Assembly: GCF_042658365.1 (NCBI RefSeq)
Contig: NZ_JBHSQC010000016.1
Source of the DNA: Carnobacterium_A antarcticum
Lineage (GTDB): Bacteria; Bacillota; Bacilli; Lactobacillales; Carnobacteriaceae
Reading direction: 5' to 3' (one strand)
DNA length: 62,225 nt
A program made the position numbers and the translations under genes. This document shows positions 46,103 to 54,335 of this stretch, one piece after another. The notes beneath the pieces are model-generated. The model was not told where the DNA came from and did no database searches. It saw nothing but the letters and a program-made list of their open reading frames with translations. How positions within the stretch are numbered: position 1 is the stretch's first letter; each line of letters begins with the position of its first letter.

Positions 46103-46723
46103 TTGTTTTTTAGAGTATTACGTAGTATCGTCGGTTTCTTATTAGCCATTTTAAATGGGAATGCGCATTATCAAAATAAAGAGAAGCTGCCTAAAGAAGG
46201 TTCTTTCATTTTAGTAGCTCCTCATCGTACATGGATCGATCCAATTTATTTAGCACTAGCTGCTAAACCTCATGAATTCACGTTCATGGCAAAAAAAGAG
46301 TTGTTTAAAAATCCAATTATGGGATGGGTCATTCGTCACGCTAACGCTTTTCCTGTTGATCGCCAAAATCCTGGACCAAGCGCTATCAAAACACCTGTAA
46401 AAATTCTAAAACAAGGAGAGCTTAGTCTTGTTATCTTTCCCACGGGAACTAGACATTCTTCTGAGCTCAAAGGCGGTGCAGCCACCATCGCAAAACTAAG
46501 CGGTGTGCCCATTATCCCAGCAGTTTATCAAGGTCCTTTGACCGTTTCAGAGCTGCTTAAACGAAAACGGATAACGGTCCGCTTTGGTGATCCGATCACC
46601 ATTGAAAAAAGCACAAAATTAACTAAGGATAACTTGAAAGGTATCGAAGAACAAATTCAGCATGCCTTTGATCAACTGGACCATGAAATTGATCCAACTT
46701 ACAAATACGATTACCACAAATAA
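46103..46723 (+). CDS. plsC: 1-acyl-sn-glycerol-3-phosphate acyltransferase
   Basis: PlsC acylates lysophosphatidate to phosphatidate, the substrate of CdsA. The 206-residue protein begins with a hydrophobic anchor (residues 1-20). HRTWID near 41 is the HX4D catalytic motif, FPVDR near 82 is block II, and IFPTGTRHSSELKGG near 112 is block III (Thr replaces the usual Glu). PIIPAVYQGP near 140 is block IV. The start is TTG at 46103 with AAAGG about ten bases upstream. It is monocistronic on the plus strand. Confidence 0.93.
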   Translation: MFFRVLRSIVGFLLAILNGNAHYQNKEKLPKEGSFILVAPHRTWIDPIYLALAAKPHEFTFMAKKELFKNPIMGWVIRHANAFPVDRQNPGPSAIKTPVKILKQGELSLVIFPTGTRHSSELKGGAATIAKLSGVPIIPAVYQGPLTVSELLKRKRITVRFGDPITIEKSTKLTKDNLKGIEEQIQHAFDQLDHEIDPTYKYDYHK

Positions 46724-46740
46724 TTCATTTTATTACCTAA

Positions 46741-46774
46741 AAAAGGCAACGCTTCAGCTGAAGTGTTGCCTTTT
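46741..46774 (+). terminator. plsC terminator
   Basis: AAAAGGCAACGCTTC pairs with GAAGTGTTGCCTTTT and is followed by TT on the plus strand. It lies 18 nt after the plsC stop. Confidence 0.9.
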
Positions 46775-46796
46775 TTAGGTTCTATCATTTTGGGTG

Positions 46797-46826
46797 TTGG
46801 TAAGTGAAATGACTATATGCTACAAT
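46797..46826 (+). promoter_or_regulatory. promoter of the structured element
   Basis: TTGGTA (46797-46802), an 18-bp spacer and an extended TGC-TACAAT (46821-46826) are on the plus strand. Transcription would start a few bases downstream, near the 5' arm of the closing stem. Confidence 0.55.
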
Positions 46827-46827
46827 C

Positions 46828-47038
46828 TTGAAATTTTTGGAGGAATAGTGGCTGCTTGTAGCCATGAAAAGGATTCAATGCGAATTACGAAGCGTTTACG
46901 CTTCGTTTGAGGCTTGAAATCCTGGAGACCCAAAGAGGCTCCAAGCGGTCCCATGGCTTTCTACAAGCAAACACGTAAGTTCCGAAGGAAATTTCAATCT
47001 AAGAGACACCAACACGATTTGATAAAGATCCCTTTTTT
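46828..47038 (+). ncRNA. candidate structured ncRNA downstream of plsC
   Basis: This fills the gap between plsC and the convergent ABC genes. 46828-46836 pairs with 46989-46997 (9 bp), 46854-46866 with 46952-46968 (13 bp, 4-nt bulge), 46870-46875 with 46918-46923, 46887-46894 with 46899-46906 (perfect, TTTA loop), and 46923-46927 with 46939-46943. The result is a long rod with a terminal arm and a side hairpin. A T6 run (47033-47038) follows, without a clear terminator hairpin. An outer pair, GTGTTGGT/ACCAACAC (46794-46801, 47008-47015), lies partly upstream of the expected start. The shape recalls 6S RNA, but I see no diagnostic sequence. Confidence 0.5.
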
Positions 47039-47039
47039 A

Positions 47040-48824
47040 CTATTCCACCAGACCATTGTTTTGAAGTCGGTACATTTCATGGTAAACACCATTTTGTTTA
47101 ATCAATTCGTCATGTGTTCCTTGTTCGATGATCTCACCATGATCTAAAACTAAAATCATATTGGCATCACGAATGGTTGACAATCGATGGGCTATGGCCA
47201 ATGTAGTACGCCCTTGCCGCATTTTATTCAGACCTTCTTGAATCAATGCTTCTGTCTCTGTATCAATATTGGCTGTTGCTTCGTCCAGTATCAGTATTTT
47301 AGGATCCGTTACGATTGTACTAGCAAAAGAAATCAATTGTTTTTGACCACTGGAATAACTTGCTCCTCTTTCAATCACTTTCGATTCATACTGATTAGGC
47401 AGCTGCTCAATAAAGGCATCTGCTTGAACAAATTGAGCAGCGGCTTCAACTTGACGATCAGTAATGGCGGGATTTTTCAGACGAATATTGTCATTAATGG
47501 TTCCGTAAAATAAGAAGGAGTCTTGCAAAACCAACCCCATTTTGCTACGCAATTCCTCAATCGGGTATTTTTTGATCGAAATACCATCAATTAAAATATC
47601 CCCTTCCGAAAATTCATAAAAACGCATCATTACATTGATAATAGAACTTTTCCCACTTCCTGTATGACCGACTAGAGCCACTGTTTCGCCGGGATTCGCC
47701 GTAAAGGTAATGTTATTTAACACATTCTTTTTACCATCATAAGAAAAACTAACATTTTTAAACTCAATTTTCCCTGCTTTGATCTTCGCAGAGCTATCAG
47801 GTTCTTGCTGAGGCGTGAGTTCTTGATTATCCAATACATTCAATACCCGGTTACTTGAGACCACGCCATCTTGAAAAATACTCAAGCTATCCATCATACG
47901 AACCATCGGATTGAAGAAATTTCGCACATAAGAAGCAAATGCATAAATAACACCAACTCCAACCGCTCCAGTTAAAGCGTTGTATCCAAAAAAGCTTAAA
48001 ATGACTACCAAAGCTAATGTATCCAATAAGTTAATGATCGGACCAAGCAGCAATGCATTGGCTTTAACCATGGCATAACGCGATTCGAAATAAGAACTGT
48101 TGGTTTTTTCAAAATCTTTTTGCAATCTTTTTTCTTGTCGAAATTGTTGGATGATACTCATTCCAGAGATTGATTCTGCCAGCTTTGTATTTAAGATACT
48201 CAGCTTTTCACGCATACTCCGGTAGATCGTCGAACTGTATTTTTGATAATACCAAATAACTATCAGTAATACTGGAACGAATAACATGATCCACAAAGTG
48301 ATTTCCAAACTTAATAAAGCCATCGCAATAAAAGAAGCTACAACTCCAAAAATCCCTTGCAAAACGGTAAGAAATACTTCAAAAAACTCTTTGATCGTCT
48401 CAGTATCATTGGTTACGCGCGTCACGATTGAACCAGCAGGCGTTTGATCAAAAAATCTCATCCCTAAAGTATGCAATTTAGTAAACACTTTGTTCCGGAT
48501 ATTCTCCACTGTTTTTTCAGAGGCCAAATTAAACAGGTACAGGTTTAAATACCAAACAATAATTTTGAGCAAGGTTACTCCGAAATAAGCAGCGGCAAAT
48601 AAACCGATAATTCTAGTTGTGGCTGTTTGCGTTGCTAGATAATCATCCATAAACGTTTGTAAAATACGAGGCAACACTACATTCGTTATAGCCACTAATA
48701 CTCCGAAGAAAATAGCCATAAAAAATTTACCTTTAAACGGGGCGCCAAATTTAAATATTCTACTCACAATTTGGAACTGTTCTTTAAGAGGAAAGGATTT
48801 TGACCCACTTGTTTTTTGCTCCAT
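47040..48824 (-). CDS. heterodimeric ABC exporter, canonical-site subunit
   Basis: This 594-residue half-transporter resembles LmrD/YheH. An ABC exporter membrane domain (six segments, 35-325) precedes the nucleotide-binding domain. Walker A is VGHTGSGKSS near 376, and Walker B LILDEATANIDTET has the canonical catalytic Glu near 500. The signature is YSSGQKQ instead of LSGGQ, and the switch His lies in AIAHRLS. Its ATG overlaps the partner stop by one base. Substrates of relatives include drugs and lipids; the true substrate cannot be read. Confidence 0.9.
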   Translation of the reverse strand: MEQKTSGSKSFPLKEQFQIVSRIFKFGAPFKGKFFMAIFFGVLVAITNVVLPRILQTFMDDYLATQTATTRIIGLFAAAYFGVTLLKIIVWYLNLYLFNLASEKTVENIRNKVFTKLHTLGMRFFDQTPAGSIVTRVTNDTETIKEFFEVFLTVLQGIFGVVASFIAMALLSLEITLWIMLFVPVLLIVIWYYQKYSSTIYRSMREKLSILNTKLAESISGMSIIQQFRQEKRLQKDFEKTNSSYFESRYAMVKANALLLGPIINLLDTLALVVILSFFGYNALTGAVGVGVIYAFASYVRNFFNPMVRMMDSLSIFQDGVVSSNRVLNVLDNQELTPQQEPDSSAKIKAGKIEFKNVSFSYDGKKNVLNNITFTANPGETVALVGHTGSGKSSIINVMMRFYEFSEGDILIDGISIKKYPIEELRSKMGLVLQDSFLFYGTINDNIRLKNPAITDRQVEAAAQFVQADAFIEQLPNQYESKVIERGASYSSGQKQLISFASTIVTDPKILILDEATANIDTETEALIQEGLNKMRQGRTTLAIAHRLSTIRDANMILVLDHGEIIEQGTHDELIKQNGVYHEMYRLQNNGLVE

Positions 48825-50587
48825 TAGTCTCCCCCTCCTTCAGTTGTTCTTTCCAATTGCTGTTTGTCATACATTTCTTTATACCAACCATTGAGAGCCA
48901 ATAATTCTAAGTGAGTCCCGCGTTCAATGATTTTTCCTTCTTCGATAACGATGATCTCATCAGCATGCAACACACTGCTGATGCGATGAGCCGCAATAAT
49001 CGTAGTTTGTTCTGACCGTTCGTGTTTCAAAGCATTCAAGATAGCTTCTTCCGTTTTGGCGTCCACAGCTGAAAGTGCATCGTCCAAAATCAACAGTTCT
49101 GGTTTGATGATTAGAGCACGAGCAATTGAAAGCCGCTGTTTTTGACCGCCGGACAATGAAACTCCGCGCTCTCCCACTAAAGTATCGTAGCCTTGCTCCA
49201 TTTCCATAATATCTTCATGAACAGCTGTTAGTTTAGCTGCATGCTCGACTGCGGATTGATCTAATTCTTGATCTGCAAAACGAATGTTTTCTTTGATGCT
49301 CGTTGAAAACAAAAATTGGTCTTGCGGCACATAACCGATATGCTGCAATAGAGCATTTAAAGAATAATCCCTAATGTCTGTATTTCCATATCGGATTTGG
49401 CCTTTATAGCGGTCGTATTCACGCAATAACAACTTGAACATAGTTGTTTTCCCGGATCCGGTTTTACCAACTACTCCAAGTGTTTGGCCTCGTTTCAATT
49501 CAAAATGAATGTCTTGCAAAACAACTGCAGAGCTTTTTGGATAACAAAACTTTTCAACAGTGTAATCGATATCTCCTTTGATGGCAGTTTGAATGGCATC
49601 AGGATTTTCAACGATTTTAGATGTTTCTTGCAAAAGACCTTCAACCCGGTCGTAGCTTGCACTACCTCTTTCTAGAATATTAAATAACCGTCCAATGGCA
49701 AACATGGGCCAGACCAACATCGCGATATAGTTGATAAAGGTAACAAAGTCACCGATGGTTATCGCATTAGTCATCACAAGATGTCCTCCGACGATAATGG
49801 TTAAAATATAAGAAATACCAATAATAAAAGTCATTACTGGATCAAATAAAGAATCAATTTTATAGACTTTTCTATTCGCAGAAACAACCTGTGCCGTTTT
49901 CAATTTAAAATCTTCTACATCTTCATTTTCCTGTCCAAAAGTTTTAATCACTTTCATTCCAGAAATGCTTTCTTGCGTTTTATCGTTCATATGTGAAAAA
50001 GCAGCCTGTGCTTTACGGAAACGTGTATGCAATTTAGAACCCAGCACCCGCGAAGCAACTCCTAACAAAGGCAAAGGAATCAAGGCAATCAATGTAAGCC
50101 GCCAGTCAACCACTATCATCATAGCTGTAATCGTTATGCCGCCCGTAATAATAGAATCCACAAAAGTTAAAATCCCGCCTCCAGCTACGTTTCGGATGGC
50201 ATTTAAGTCATTCGTCGCATGCGCCATCAAGTCTCCTGTACGGTATTTTTGGAAAAAACTATTATCCATCTCCGTAAAATGATCGAATAAACGTTTCCGT
50301 AAAATCCGTTCTAGCTTAGCGGATGTTCCCCAGATGTTCATACGCCAAATATAGCGAAAAAGATATTGTGTAAGAGCTGTGACTGTTAAGATAATGAGCC
50401 ATTTAATCAAAACTATTTTGGTCAAAGAACCTTGTTTGATTTCATCGATCACGATTCCAAGGATTCTCGGTGGCAATAGTTGTAAAATTGAAACCAGAAT
50501 TAAAAAACTGATCCCTGTAATATAGGCTTTTTTCTCTTGCTTAAAAAACCAACCTAACTTTTTATAGACGCCCATATAACTTTTCAC
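48824..50587 (-). CDS. heterodimeric ABC exporter, degenerate-site subunit
   Basis: This 587-residue partner resembles LmrC/YheI. It has six membrane segments, Walker A VGKTGSGKTTMF near 374, signature LSGGQKQRLSIARAL near 485, Walker B LILDDALSAVDAKTEE near 505 with Asp in place of the catalytic Glu, and switch His in IAAHRISS. Together with the downstream subunit it gives one active and one degenerate ATP site, the rule for LmrCD, BmrCD and TM287/288-type exporters. It is the first gene of the pair. Confidence 0.9.
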   Translation of the reverse strand: MKSYMGVYKKLGWFFKQEKKAYITGISFLILVSILQLLPPRILGIVIDEIKQGSLTKIVLIKWLIILTVTALTQYLFRYIWRMNIWGTSAKLERILRKRLFDHFTEMDNSFFQKYRTGDLMAHATNDLNAIRNVAGGGILTFVDSIITGGITITAMMIVVDWRLTLIALIPLPLLGVASRVLGSKLHTRFRKAQAAFSHMNDKTQESISGMKVIKTFGQENEDVEDFKLKTAQVVSANRKVYKIDSLFDPVMTFIIGISYILTIIVGGHLVMTNAITIGDFVTFINYIAMLVWPMFAIGRLFNILERGSASYDRVEGLLQETSKIVENPDAIQTAIKGDIDYTVEKFCYPKSSAVVLQDIHFELKRGQTLGVVGKTGSGKTTMFKLLLREYDRYKGQIRYGNTDIRDYSLNALLQHIGYVPQDQFLFSTSIKENIRFADQELDQSAVEHAAKLTAVHEDIMEMEQGYDTLVGERGVSLSGGQKQRLSIARALIIKPELLILDDALSAVDAKTEEAILNALKHERSEQTTIIAAHRISSVLHADEIIVIEEGKIIERGTHLELLALNGWYKEMYDKQQLERTTEGGGD

Positions 50588-50632
50588 CTACTCCTTTTTT
50601 GTCCTTTTAAAAGGCTGCTTATGAAATAAAAA

Positions 50633-50659
50633 ATGCGAACAGAAAAAATCTGCTCACAT
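50633..50659 (-). terminator. yneF terminator
   Basis: On the minus strand ATGTGAGCAGA pairs with TCTGTTCGCAT (two wobbles) and is followed by TTTTTT. It lies about 30 nt after yneF. Confidence 0.8.
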
Positions 50660-50689
50660 AAATAATATAAGCAAAACATCATATGCCGC

Positions 50690-50926
50690 TTATTTTTTTT
50701 TATTTGCTTTATCTGATTGCACTTTCATCGATGCCATCATTTGTTTGATTTTCTTTTCAGATGGTTTTTGACCCATTTGCATCATCAACATACGTAAAGT
50801 ATCTTCATTAATTGGCGGGTTCTTTTTGAAATAATCCATCATGTATTTTCTTGCTAAGAAAAATCCACCAACTAAACCTGCAATTAACGCAAGAATAATA
50901 AAAAGTATTGCTAAACCTGTGCTCAT
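50690..50926 (-). CDS. yneF: YneF family (UPF0154) small membrane protein
   Basis: This 78-residue protein has one N-terminal transmembrane helix (about 5-25, AILFIILALIAGLVGGFFLA) and a basic cytosolic tail with NPPINEDTLRMLMMQMGQKP, the UPF0154 signature. An ATG six codons upstream overlaps the SD; the ATG at 50926 is eight bases from AAAGGAG. It keeps the Bacillus order ynzC-tkt-yneF, with tkt about 190 bp upstream. Function is unknown. Confidence 0.9.
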   Translation of the reverse strand: MSTGLAILFIILALIAGLVGGFFLARKYMMDYFKKNPPINEDTLRMLMMQMGQKPSEKKIKQMMASMKVQSDKANKKK

Positions 50927-51058
50927 TTCATTCACTCCTTTCAAAATCTCTCAATGGTTAATTGTACTAGACTTTAAACTAAAAATAAATAGCTAAACGC
51001 CTTACTTAAGAAAAAAATGTACCGTTTGCCTGAAGATCTTTCAATTTCCATATAAGAA

Positions 51059-51095
51059 AGCCATGTGAATTGAACTGTTCTCAATCCACATGGCT
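51059..51095 (-). terminator. tkt terminator
   Basis: A 15-bp stem with one mismatch (AGCCATGTGGATTGA with TCAATTCACATGGCT on the minus strand) is followed by TTTCTT. It starts about 20 nt after tkt. Confidence 0.82.
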
Positions 51096-51113
51096 GACAA
51101 ATGAAGAAATAGT

Positions 51114-53108
51114 CTATAGCTTACTGTAAGCCGCTACAACATTTTCCACTGTAAACCCATAATTTTCAATAACCGTAGCACCAGGTGCACTCGCGCCATA
51201 TTTGTCGATGGCTACCATAGCTCCATCTAGACCAACATAGCGTTCCCAGCCAAAGCTGGCGCCCATTTCAATGGAAACCCGTTTGCGGACGGCATTCGGT
51301 AAGACAGACTCTTGGTAAGCTGCGTCTTGTTTTTCAAATAGATCAAAACTTGGCATCGAAACCACGGAGACATCTTTCCCGTCTGCTTTTAATGCTTTTT
51401 GAGCCTCTAATGCTAAGGCTACTTCAGAACCAGTCGCAATCAAGATGCCTTCAGGCGTTTCTCCTGATTGAGGCGAAAGAACATATGCCCCTTTAGCCAC
51501 GCTTTCTTGCGCTTTTTCTTGTGTGCCTGGTAAAACAGGCAAGTTTTGACGAGACAAGACCAATAATGTCGGGTGATCCGTTGACGTTATTGCGATCTTC
51601 CAAGCAGCGGTTACTTCATTCCCGTCTGCTGGACGCAAAACAGTTAAATTCGGCATGCCGCGTAAGCTAGACAAGTGTTCAACCGGTTCATGGGTCGGTC
51701 CATCTTCGCCGACCGCCACCGAATCATGGGTAAACACATAGGTTACCGGCAATTTCGAGATCGCCGCTAAACGAATCGCTGCACGTAAATAATCGGTAAA
51801 GACAAAGAACGTGCCTACATAGGTTCTTGAACCGCCATGTAAAGCGATTCCGTTAGCAGCAGCTGTCATTGCAAACTCACGGACACCGTACCAAATGTTC
51901 CGTCCTTCATATTGTCCCGGTTGGAAATCTTTTTCTCCAGCGACCATCGTGTTGTTTGAAGACGATAAGTCGGCTGATCCGCCCCAGAAATAAGGAACTT
52001 TTTCAGAGATAGCAGTCAAAACTTGGCTTCCGGTAACACGAGAAGCTAAAGCGTCGTCTTCTACGGAGAAGCTTGGCAATTCACTGTCCCAACCTTCTGG
52101 CAATTCAGTAGTCATCGACAATTCGAATTGAGCCGCTAGTTCAGGATGATCTTTACGGTAAGCTTCAAAAGCAGCCGTCCATTCTTTTTCCGCTGCAACG
52201 CCTTTATCGACCATCGTTTCTTTGAAACGTTGTGCTACTTCAACGGGCACGAAGAAGTCTTCGCCTTCCCATCCGTAAGCTTTTTTCGCTGCTTCGATCC
52301 CTTCTGGACCTAGTGGAGCACCGTGGACTTTATGAGATCCCGCATTAGGAGCCCCAAAACCGATCACCGTTTTCACTTCGATCAAGGTTGGTTTCGTTGT
52401 TTCTGCTTTTGCTGCTTCAAGTGCAGCATTGATTTCGTCTAAATCGTTTCCATCTTTTACTAAAATATAGTGCCAATTGTACGCTTCAAACCGTTTTCCA
52501 ACGTTTTCAGTGAAGGCTTTTGAAGTCGGTCCATCCAATGAAATATCATTCGAATCGTATAACATGATCAGTTTACCTAACTCTAAATGACCCGCTAAAC
52601 TTGCTGCTTCTGCAGAAACCCCTTCCATTAAATCGCCATCGCCACACAAAGCATACGTGTAATGATCCACGATTTGGTGATTTTCTTTGTTATACGTAGC
52701 GGCTAAATGGGCTTCAGCCATTGCCATTCCTACAGCATTTGCGATCCCTTGTCCTAATGGACCAGTAGTCGCTTCAACCCCATCGGTATAGTGAACTTCT
52801 GGGTGTCCAGGAGTCTTGCTTTCCCATTGGCGGAATTGTTTTAGATCATCAATCGACACCTGATAGCCTGCAAGGTGTAAAAGGCTGTACAACATCATTG
52901 AACCATGGCCGGCTGAAAGGACAAACCGATCACGATCCACCCACGTTGAATTTTTAGGGTTTACTTTTAATTGTTGCGTCCAAAGAGTATACGCCATCGG
53001 CGCTGCCCCCATCGGCAAGCCTGGGTGACCAGAATTGGCTTTTTGCACTCCGTCTATACTCAGTGTTCTAATTGTATTTACCGCTAATTGGTCCGTATTG
53101 TCAAACAA
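51114..53108 (-). CDS. tkt: transketolase
   Basis: Transketolase moves two-carbon units between sugar phosphates in the pentose phosphate pathway, using thiamine diphosphate. The 664-residue protein has RTLSIDGVQKANSGHPGLPM near 14, the ThDP motif GDGDLMEGVSAEAASLAGH near 153, FVFTDYLRAAIRLAAI near 432, and THDSVAVGEDGPTHEPVEH near 460. The start is TTG at 53106-53108, eight bases after AAAGGA. The ATG three codons earlier touches the SD. ynzC is upstream on the same strand. Confidence 0.96.
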   Translation of the reverse strand: MFDNTDQLAVNTIRTLSIDGVQKANSGHPGLPMGAAPMAYTLWTQQLKVNPKNSTWVDRDRFVLSAGHGSMMLYSLLHLAGYQVSIDDLKQFRQWESKTPGHPEVHYTDGVEATTGPLGQGIANAVGMAMAEAHLAATYNKENHQIVDHYTYALCGDGDLMEGVSAEAASLAGHLELGKLIMLYDSNDISLDGPTSKAFTENVGKRFEAYNWHYILVKDGNDLDEINAALEAAKAETTKPTLIEVKTVIGFGAPNAGSHKVHGAPLGPEGIEAAKKAYGWEGEDFFVPVEVAQRFKETMVDKGVAAEKEWTAAFEAYRKDHPELAAQFELSMTTELPEGWDSELPSFSVEDDALASRVTGSQVLTAISEKVPYFWGGSADLSSSNNTMVAGEKDFQPGQYEGRNIWYGVREFAMTAAANGIALHGGSRTYVGTFFVFTDYLRAAIRLAAISKLPVTYVFTHDSVAVGEDGPTHEPVEHLSSLRGMPNLTVLRPADGNEVTAAWKIAITSTDHPTLLVLSRQNLPVLPGTQEKAQESVAKGAYVLSPQSGETPEGILIATGSEVALALEAQKALKADGKDVSVVSMPSFDLFEKQDAAYQESVLPNAVRKRVSIEMGASFGWERYVGLDGAMVAIDKYGASAPGATVIENYGFTVENVVAAYSKL

Positions 53109-53237
53109 GTAAATCATCCTTTCAATTGTAATACCTCTATTTTACTGTTTTATTCCCATTGAAGCAATCACTGAATGCATTTTTTATAAAAACAGTCTTT
53201 CTTTTCTTAATACCTGCACTATTTATCGCTCCATTTG

Positions 53238-53480
53238 TTAGGAACGGTCGTGGATGCCTTTTTCTTTTTGGATTTCTTTCAATTTATCGGGAGTCACATC
53301 GTTGCCTTCCTCATCAACAACTTTTAGTCCTTCGATATGATTGCGCATTCCTCCCCGAAAAGCCGCTAAATACGCTTCGCGAAGTTTTTTTTGTTCTGCT
53401 TGTTCAGACAAGCTCAGCCCTTCAGCTTTAGATTTATTTGCTAATTCATTGATTCTGGTCAATTGTTCTTTAGGTAACAT
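53238..53480 (-). CDS. ynzC: DUF896 family protein YnzC
   Basis: This 80-residue helical protein has the DUF896 pattern RINELANKSKAEGLSLSEQA and YLAAFRGGMRNHIEGL. The family is small, three-helical and linked by neighbourhood to the LexA/SOS region. The ATG at 53480 is eight bases after TGGAG; an upstream in-frame GTG overlaps the SD. An extended -10 (TGG-TATAGT) lies just upstream. It is divergent from lexA with the LexA box between. The yneA-yneB genes present here in Bacillus are absent. Confidence 0.9.
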   Translation of the reverse strand: MLPKEQLTRINELANKSKAEGLSLSEQAEQKKLREAYLAAFRGGMRNHIEGLKVVDEEGNDVTPDKLKEIQKEKGIHDRS

Positions 53481-53563
53481 TTTACTCACTCCATTATTTG
53501 TATTCTTTAGCTACTATACCAAAAAAATCCTATAAAATACATCAAAGTGATTTTTAAATATAG

Positions 53564-53577
53564 CGAACATTTGTTTG
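53564..53577. promoter_or_regulatory. LexA (SOS) box
   Basis: CGAAC-N4-GTTTG fits the Gram-positive LexA consensus CGAACN4GTTYG. It overlaps the lexA -35 and lies about 85 bp upstream of ynzC on the other strand. Confidence 0.9.
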
Positions 53578-53603
53578 ATTCGCATATAATTTTATGGTAT
53601 TCT
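53575..53603 (+). promoter_or_regulatory. lexA promoter
   Basis: TTGATT (53575-53580) overlaps the LexA box. A 17-bp spacer and an extended TGG-TATTCT (53598-53603) follow, about 40 bp before the lexA start. LexA bound to its box would block the -35. Confidence 0.7.
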
Positions 53604-53642
53604 ATGAATAAGAAATATATAGGAATTGAGGTGCAGCTATTT

Positions 53643-54266
53643 ATGCGTAAAACTCCAGAATCTAGACAAATTGAAGTATTACAATATATCCACGAACAAG
53701 TCCAATCAAAAGGTTACCCACCGACTGTACGCGAGATTGGAACAGCCGTTTCTTTATCTTCTACATCGACTGTCCATGGGCATCTGTCCAGATTGGAAAA
53801 AAACGGGTTTATCCAACGAGATCCTAGTAAGCCGAGAGCAATCGAATTAACAGCTACGGGGTTATCAAAATTAGGTGTTCAATTAAAACAAATTCCTTTG
53901 CTAGGAACTGTTACAGCGGGCGAACCCATCTTAGCAGTAGAAGAAGCGACTGATTATTTTCCGCTTCCGCCAAACTTAAAACAAGAAAGCGAATCGCTTT
54001 TCATGTTGACTATCCGTGGGGAAAGCATGATCGATGCTGGGATTTTTGATGGTGATGAAGTGATCGTCCGCAAACAATCCAGCGCCAACAACGGAGATAT
54101 CGTTATTGCCTTGACCAATGAAGACGAAGCAACATGTAAGAGGTTTTATAAAGAAGATCATTATTATCGTTTGCAGCCGGAAAATGAGACCATGGATGCT
54201 ATTATTTTAGATGAAGTATCTGTTTTAGGAAAAGTCGTAGGACTTTACCGCAGCCATATATTTTAA
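53643..54266 (+). CDS. lexA: LexA repressor / self-cleaving protease
   Basis: LexA represses SOS genes and cleaves itself when RecA filaments form. The 207-residue protein has an N-terminal winged helix with PPTVREIGTAVSLSSTSTVH near 27-46, the Ala-Gly cleavage site in GTVTAGEP near 92, the catalytic Ser in RGESMIDAG near 130, and the catalytic Lys in DEATCKRF near 168. The ATG at 53643 follows GAGGTG; further upstream in-frame codons overlap the promoter. It is autoregulated through the box in its promoter. Confidence 0.97.
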   Translation: MRKTPESRQIEVLQYIHEQVQSKGYPPTVREIGTAVSLSSTSTVHGHLSRLEKNGFIQRDPSKPRAIELTATGLSKLGVQLKQIPLLGTVTAGEPILAVEEATDYFPLPPNLKQESESLFMLTIRGESMIDAGIFDGDEVIVRKQSSANNGDIVIALTNEDEATCKRFYKEDHYYRLQPENETMDAIILDEVSVLGKVVGLYRSHIF

Positions 54267-54270
54267 TACA

Positions 54271-54305
54271 AAAAGTCGCTAAACAAATTTTGTTTAACGA
54301 CTTTT
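54271..54305. terminator. bidirectional terminator lexA/apt
   Basis: AAAAGTCGCTAAACAAA pairs with TTTGTTTAACGACTTTT with one mismatch and T-runs on both strands. It sits between the convergent lexA and apt stops. Confidence 0.9.
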
Positions 54306-54335
54306 TGTATTGTCCATTATTAGTTTATCAAGCTT

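Noticed and set aside
46790..47040. SRP RNA, tmRNA or RNase P RNA after plsC
   Set aside because: The SRP tetraloop region, tmRNA ends and the RNase P GAGGAAAGTCC core were looked for and not found.
46914..47147. 77-codon plus-strand open frame after plsC
   Set aside because: It spans the structured element and runs antisense into the ABC gene, with no SD.
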